In this document: positions 4,807 to 8,667 of the stretch, piece after piece
Layout: the number at the start of each line of letters is the position of its first letter
How positions within the stretch are numbered: position 1 is the first letter of the stretch
NCBI GenBank assembly: GCA_007127575.1
Contig: SKZC01000377.1
Coordinates: forward strand, 1-8,667
From: Gemmatimonadota bacterium
GTDB lineage: Bacteria > Gemmatimonadota > Gemmatimonadetes > Longimicrobiales > Gaopeijiaceae
Length of the DNA stretch: 8,667 nt
Direction: 5' to 3'
The notes under the pieces: generated by a model
The model's database searches: none
Told to the model about the DNA's origin: nothing
The model's input: only the letters and a program-made list of their open reading frames with translations
Position numbers and translations under genes: made by a program

Positions 4807-7419
4807 ATGTCGAGCTATCTGAAGCGCTGGAGCCTCTATCTTGTCCAAAGCGCTCCCCCTATCCCGGTGCCGCGATGGGCACGTGGTCGGGGGAGGTCTC
4901 GGCGGGTTCGCTCATTTGCGGTCCTGGCGGTGGGCTTCCTCTGGGCGAGCACGGGGGTCGTGCAGGCGGATGCCCAGCTTACGCCGTCTCCCTCTCTTCA
5001 CGACGCGTACTTCGCCTGGGATGAGGGACGGTATCCGGAGTCCATGGAGGCGTACCTGGAGGTCCTGCGAGGACCTGGGGGCGAGGAGCTCGTGGGGGAG
5101 ATCGCGCGTCTCACCGGAGAAGTGCATCCCGTGCGGGCGGTGGACGACGACGGACAGGGGGTCTCCGTGTCACCGGACGGCACGCAACTGCTCTGGAGCC
5201 GGGAGCTAAACGGCGGGTGGGTGACTCGGGTGGAGCCCATCTCCGGCGGAGCACGGGTGGAGCTTATGGGCGCGCCCGGGGTGTTCGCCGGTCCTGGAAC
5301 CGTGGCGTACCTCGACCCCCAGGCGGGCTCCTTGCGGATTCGGGATCTGACGGGAGGGGGGGACCGGGCCGTTCCGTTGCCGGTAATCCTCCCCATCGCC
5401 CTGGCTTCCGCTGCCGACGCCTCCGATCTCTTCCTCACCGCGGCGAAGGAGGGCGCCGGAGACCGGCTCCACATCGTTCATGTGCCTGGATCGTTGGTGG
5501 ATGAGGATGGGACGCCAGGCGAGGTCCGGGTGCTGGAGCTGGGGGCCGGACACGCCGCCGATCCCATGCCGGTGGCAGGTGGGCGTTTCCTGGTGTTTTC
5601 CCGGCCCACCTCCTCCCCTGTCGACGTGCCTTCGGGAGCCGAACCCACGGAGACCCCTGACCCCGGCCTGGGAATTCTGGATCTGGAGACAGGAGAAGTG
5701 ATCCACATGGACGGCTCCTCCCCCTCGGTGTCGGCGGACGGCTCATTCCTGGCCTTCATCCGAAGCTCCGATGACGACCCTATGGACCGGGTGATGGGGG
5801 TGCCCCTCACCGCCGAGGCTCTTTCGGCCCCAGGAGGCCCGGCGTTCCGGGTGCTTCTGGAGTCGGAGGCTTCTCCTGCGGATCCGGCGGTCTCCCCTTC
5901 CGGAGACCGGGTGGCCCTGGAACTCCGGCCACACCGGAGTCGGGAGATCTTCATGGTGCCCGCCGATGGTTCGCAGGAGCTCAGGCAGGTGTCCCGGGAG
6001 GTGCAGCACGACCGATTCCCCCAGTGGATCTCCGACGATCTCCTCCTGGCCATGAAGGGTGAGTTCAGGCACCGCCGGGCCTACGTGTACGATCTCGTCT
6101 CGGGGGAAAACTACCGCCTGTCCCACAACAACACCCTCCGCACCATCGCTCCCGAGTACGAATGGGTGGCCCACCCACAGGCCGAGGGTGTGGCGGTGGT
6201 GGCCGAGCGGGATGGGGATACCATCGACCCCCGGCGGGCTCTCTGGTGGGTCGATCTCACCCGGACCGTGACCCGGGAGGATGTAGAGGCACGCCTGGAG
6301 GCGAATCTGGAACGAGAGCAGGAGCTGTTGAACCGGGGCCGGGAGTCGTTCGCTCCCATCGCCGAGGAAGCGGCGGAGGTGGCGGCGCAGGTCTCCGTGC
6401 CCCGGATCTACAACTACGCGGCCGCCCTCTATTCCTTCGGGAGCAAGTTCTTCACGGAGCCAGGAAACCAGGAGGCGATTCAATATCTTGCCGAAACGCT
6501 GGAGTCCTGGGGGTATGATGTGGAGCTCCAGTGGTGGGAACCCCGGGGAGTGGCGACGGCCAACGTGGTGGCCACGCTCCCCGGGACGGTAGACCCCGAC
6601 CTGGTCTACGTCATTTCCTCACACTTCGACTCGGTTCTCCGGAGCCCTGGGGCCGACGACAACTCGTCGGGTACCACGGCGCTTCTGGAAGCCGCCCGGG
6701 TGCTGAAGGATCATCCCAGGGAGGCCACCATCCAGTTCGCCTTCCTCTCCGCAGAGGAGGCCGGGCTATTGGGGGCCCGCGAGTTCGTCCGGCGGGCGCA
6801 GGAGGATGCCGTACACATTTCCGGCGTGTTGAACAACGACATGATCGGCTGGACCCGGAGCCACAGGTTGGACAACACCATCAGGTACTCCAACCCCGGG
6901 ATCATGGAGATCCAGCATGCCGCCGCCCATTTTTTCTCGGACCTCATCACCTACGACGCTCTCTACTACCGGGGGACCGACGCCGCCGTTTTCTATGACG
7001 CGTACGGTGATGTGGTGGGTGGGATCGGCTCCTACCCCGTGTTGGGCAACCCGAACTACCACCAGCCCACCGACGAGCTGGAAACCATCAATCAACGATT
7101 GGTGGCTGAGGTGAGCCGGACCACTGTGGCCAGCATCATGCTCCTGGCCGACAGCCCAGCCCGGTTGGTAGGACTGCAGGAGGTGGAAGCGGAGGGCTCG
7201 GCGACGGCAGTGCAGTGGGAGCCGGCCCCGGAGAGCGGTGTGACGGGCTACCGGGTCCAGGGCCGCTCGGCTCCCCAGGAAGAGTGGAGGGAGCTGGGCG
7301 TGGCGTCGGAGTCCATGTTCCGGCTACCTGAAACCGAAGACCTCTCGGAGATCCGGGTGCGCGCGGTCCGTGAGAACGGGACCGAGGGATGGGACTGGGC
7401 GTACCTGAGCTTGCCTTGA
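4807..7419 (+). CDS. Exported TPR-like/beta-propeller/M28 zinc metallopeptidase with Fn3-like tail
   Basis: The product is 870 residues. A long basic N-region (to Arg35) leads to hydrophobic SFAVLAVGFLWASTGVV and a likely ADA|Q cut at 56/57, so it is exported. Residues about 63-105 (HDAYFAWDEGRYPESMEAYLEVL) look like one TPR unit. About 110-490 carry TolB/PD40-type propeller repeats such as VSVSPDGTQLLW, VSADGSFLAFI and VSPSGDRVAL. About 555-782 are the M28 aminopeptidase domain, with every metal ligand in place: His606 (SSHFDS), Asp618 (GADDNSSG), catalytic Glu650 and ligand Glu651 (SAEEAG), Asp678 (NNDMIG) and His752 (NYHQPTDE). Residues about 783-870 resemble a fibronectin type III domain (TAVQWEP, GYRVQGRS). 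It should remove N-terminal amino acids from peptides outside the cytoplasm using two zinc ions. GGAG (4796-4799) lies 7 bases before the ATG. It may be co-transcribed with the hydrolase 40 bases downstream. The propeller may gate or bind substrate, by inference only. Confidence 0.94.
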   Translation: MSSYLKRWSLYLVQSAPPIPVPRWARGRGRSRRVRSFAVLAVGFLWASTGVVQADAQLTPSPSLHDAYFAWDEGRYPESMEAYLEVLRGPGGEELVGEIARLTGEVHPVRAVDDDGQGVSVSPDGTQLLWSRELNGGWVTRVEPISGGARVELMGAPGVFAGPGTVAYLDPQAGSLRIRDLTGGGDRAVPLPVILPIALASAADASDLFLTAAKEGAGDRLHIVHVPGSLVDEDGTPGEVRVLELGAGHAADPMPVAGGRFLVFSRPTSSPVDVPSGAEPTETPDPGLGILDLETGEVIHMDGSSPSVSADGSFLAFIRSSDDDPMDRVMGVPLTAEALSAPGGPAFRVLLESEASPADPAVSPSGDRVALELRPHRSREIFMVPADGSQELRQVSREVQHDRFPQWISDDLLLAMKGEFRHRRAYVYDLVSGENYRLSHNNTLRTIAPEYEWVAHPQAEGVAVVAERDGDTIDPRRALWWVDLTRTVTREDVEARLEANLEREQELLNRGRESFAPIAEEAAEVAAQVSVPRIYNYAAALYSFGSKFFTEPGNQEAIQYLAETLESWGYDVELQWWEPRGVATANVVATLPGTVDPDLVYVISSHFDSVLRSPGADDNSSGTTALLEAARVLKDHPREATIQFAFLSAEEAGLLGAREFVRRAQEDAVHISGVLNNDMIGWTRSHRLDNTIRYSNPGIMEIQHAAAHFFSDLITYDALYYRGTDAAVFYDAYGDVVGGIGSYPVLGNPNYHQPTDELETINQRLVAEVSRTTVASIMLLADSPARLVGLQEVEAEGSATAVQWEPAPESGVTGYRVQGRSAPQEEWRELGVASESMFRLPETEDLSEIRVRAVRENGTEGWDWAYLSLP

Positions 7420-7459
7420 GGGAGCTTGGTTGCACACCTGAAGAGCGGGAGTCCAGGGA

Positions 7460-8667
7460 ATGGAAGGTACGGATGGCGCGGGGGGAAGCGTGAGAGACGT
7501 GCGGACTGTGGAGCACGTTTGGGTTCCCATGCGGGACGGCTGTCGGCTATCCGCACGTCTGTGGATCCCGGAGGGTGCGAAGAGCCAACCGGTACCCGCG
7601 GTCTTGGAGTACATCCCTTACCGGAAGCGGGACCTCAAGCGACCCCGGGACCACGGGATGCACGCATTCTTCGCGTCTCAGGGATACGTCTCCGTGCGTG
7701 TGGATCTCCGGGGGAGTGGGGATTCGGAGGGGGTCCTCACCGACGAATACCTCCTCCAAGAGCACGAGGACGGGGAGGATGTGCTGAAGTGGATCGCGGC
7801 GCAGGAGTGGTGCAGTGGCTCCGTGGGGATGATCGGCATCTCCTGGGGAGGATTCAACGGGCTCCAGATCGCCGCCCGCCGCCCCCCGGAGCTCAAGGCC
7901 GTCATCACCGTCTGCTCCACCGATGATCGGTACGCCGATGACGTCCATTACAAAGGCGGATGCCTCCTCTCCGACAACCTTTCCTGGGCCTCAACCATGT
8001 TCGCCTTCAACTCTCTCCCTCCGGACCCCGAGATCGTGGGTGAGGAGGAGTGGCGGGAGATGTGGTTTCAGCGCCTCAGGGAAAGCGGGCTGTGGGTGGA
8101 GAAGTGGATGCGTCACCCCCATCGGGGGGATTACTGGAAGCATGGCTCCATCTGTGAGGACTACGAAGCGGTGGAGGTGCCGGTTCTGGCGGTGAGTGGG
8201 TGGGCGGATGGGTACTCCAATCCCGTATTCCGGCTCATGGCCAACCTCTCGTGCCCCCGGCAGGGGATCATCGGGCCCTGGAGCCATACCTACCCGCACA
8301 TGGGAAGTCCCGGGCCCCGGATCGGTTTTCTTCGAGAGTCCGTTCGGTGGTGGGACCAGTGGCTGAAAGGGGAGGAGACCGGGGTGATGGAGGAGCCCCT
8401 CCTGAGAGTGTGGATGCAGGACCACATGGCGCCCAGACCGGAGTACGAGCGGCGTCGGGGTCGTTGGGTGGGAGAGGAGGAGTGGCCCAGCCCCCGGATC
8501 CGCTCCGTCCCCTTCCGAATGGGAAGCGGCACGCTGACTCCCGACGATGGGGGCAAGGAGCTTCCTGACGAGGACGAGTCCCTCCCCCACCAATCCCCCC
8601 TCAGCGTCGGTCTCTTTGCCGGGAAGTGGTGCTCCTATGCCGCAGGCCCGGACCTGCCCTACGACCA
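7460..8667 (+). CDS. CocE/NonD-type S15 alpha/beta hydrolase (3' end beyond window)
   Basis: The frame is open from ATG 7460 to the window end, giving 402 codons, so the gene is incomplete. An in-frame stop at 7439-7441 bounds the start. GTG 7490, preceded by GGGGGAA, is an alternative giving ten fewer residues. The S15/CocE core is clear: DGCRLSARLWIPE, YIPYRKRD (a likely oxyanion Tyr), RVDLRGSGDSEG, then nucleophile Ser128 in GISWGGF, Asp250 in SGWADGYSNP and His276 in GPWSHT. The nucleophile motif has Trp where the family usually has Tyr (GxSY). The final visible part, from about residue 338, begins the C-terminal jelly-roll domain and is cut. No signal peptide is seen, so it is probably cytosolic. 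The family includes Xaa-Pro dipeptidyl peptidases, cocaine esterase and acylated-amino-acid esterases, and the substrate cannot be told from this. It lies 40 bases after the M28 peptidase, suggesting shared transcription and peptide breakdown. Confidence 0.93.
   Translation, partial: MEGTDGAGGSVRDVRTVEHVWVPMRDGCRLSARLWIPEGAKSQPVPAVLEYIPYRKRDLKRPRDHGMHAFFASQGYVSVRVDLRGSGDSEGVLTDEYLLQEHEDGEDVLKWIAAQEWCSGSVGMIGISWGGFNGLQIAARRPPELKAVITVCSTDDRYADDVHYKGGCLLSDNLSWASTMFAFNSLPPDPEIVGEEEWREMWFQRLRESGLWVEKWMRHPHRGDYWKHGSICEDYEAVEVPVLAVSGWADGYSNPVFRLMANLSCPRQGIIGPWSHTYPHMGSPGPRIGFLRESVRWWDQWLKGEETGVMEEPLLRVWMQDHMAPRPEYERRRGRWVGEEEWPSPRIRSVPFRMGSGTLTPDDGGKELPDEDESLPHQSPLSVGLFAGKWCSYAAGPDLPYD

Noticed and set aside
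1..8667. CRISPR array, insertion sequence, integrase or phage genes
   Set aside because: No regularly spaced repeats, transposase or integrase motifs were seen on either strand.

Overview
This is GC-rich bacterial chromosomal DNA with strong Shine-Dalgarno sites, dense genes and no sign of phage, plasmid or CRISPR content. The taxon cannot be fixed from the window. A large exported beta-propeller/M28 peptidase, a secreted IPT-like/OB-like protein, a di-heme peroxidase and a CocE-type hydrolase together suggest a GC-rich heterotroph such as a member of Gemmatimonadota. That is a weak inference from gene content.

Positions 1-886 hold a tRNA array, all on the + strand: the 3' part of a probable tRNA-Ala, then Thr(CGU), Gln(CUG), Ser(GCU), Ser(GGA), Pro(CGG) and Ser(CGA). 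None encodes its CCA end. Four of the six readable anticodons start with C and so read G-ending codons, as expected for a GC-rich genome. Exact copies of the 3' ends of two of the tRNA-Ser genes lie in the spacers (384-402 and 1077-1096). They look like tRNA-end relics or scars of att-site events. A terminator-like hairpin (900-937) follows the last tRNA.

Positions 938-1271 are gene-free and rich in GC hairpins, including a perfect 16-base palindrome. A secreted protein of unknown function (1272-1946) then faces a full-length Ada methyltransferase/regulator on the - strand (2021-3097). A 363-base divergent spacer separates ada from a di-heme cytochrome c peroxidase (3461-4504).

Just after the peroxidase, at 4525-4736, is what looks like a broken exported-protein gene. 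It has a strong ribosome binding site and a signal-peptide start, but the frame is lost at or near a tandem 7-base repeat. Next come a large exported TPR-like/beta-propeller/M28 metallopeptidase with a C-terminal Fn3-like domain (4807-7419) and, 40 bases later, a cytosolic S15/CocE-type alpha/beta hydrolase (7460 to the window end, incomplete). These two may be co-transcribed and fit a peptide-scavenging role. The other genes look like ordinary neighbours without an obvious shared pathway. I do not see a clearly new multi-gene system. The most unusual signals are the tRNA-Ser 3'-end copies and the broken gene at 4525.
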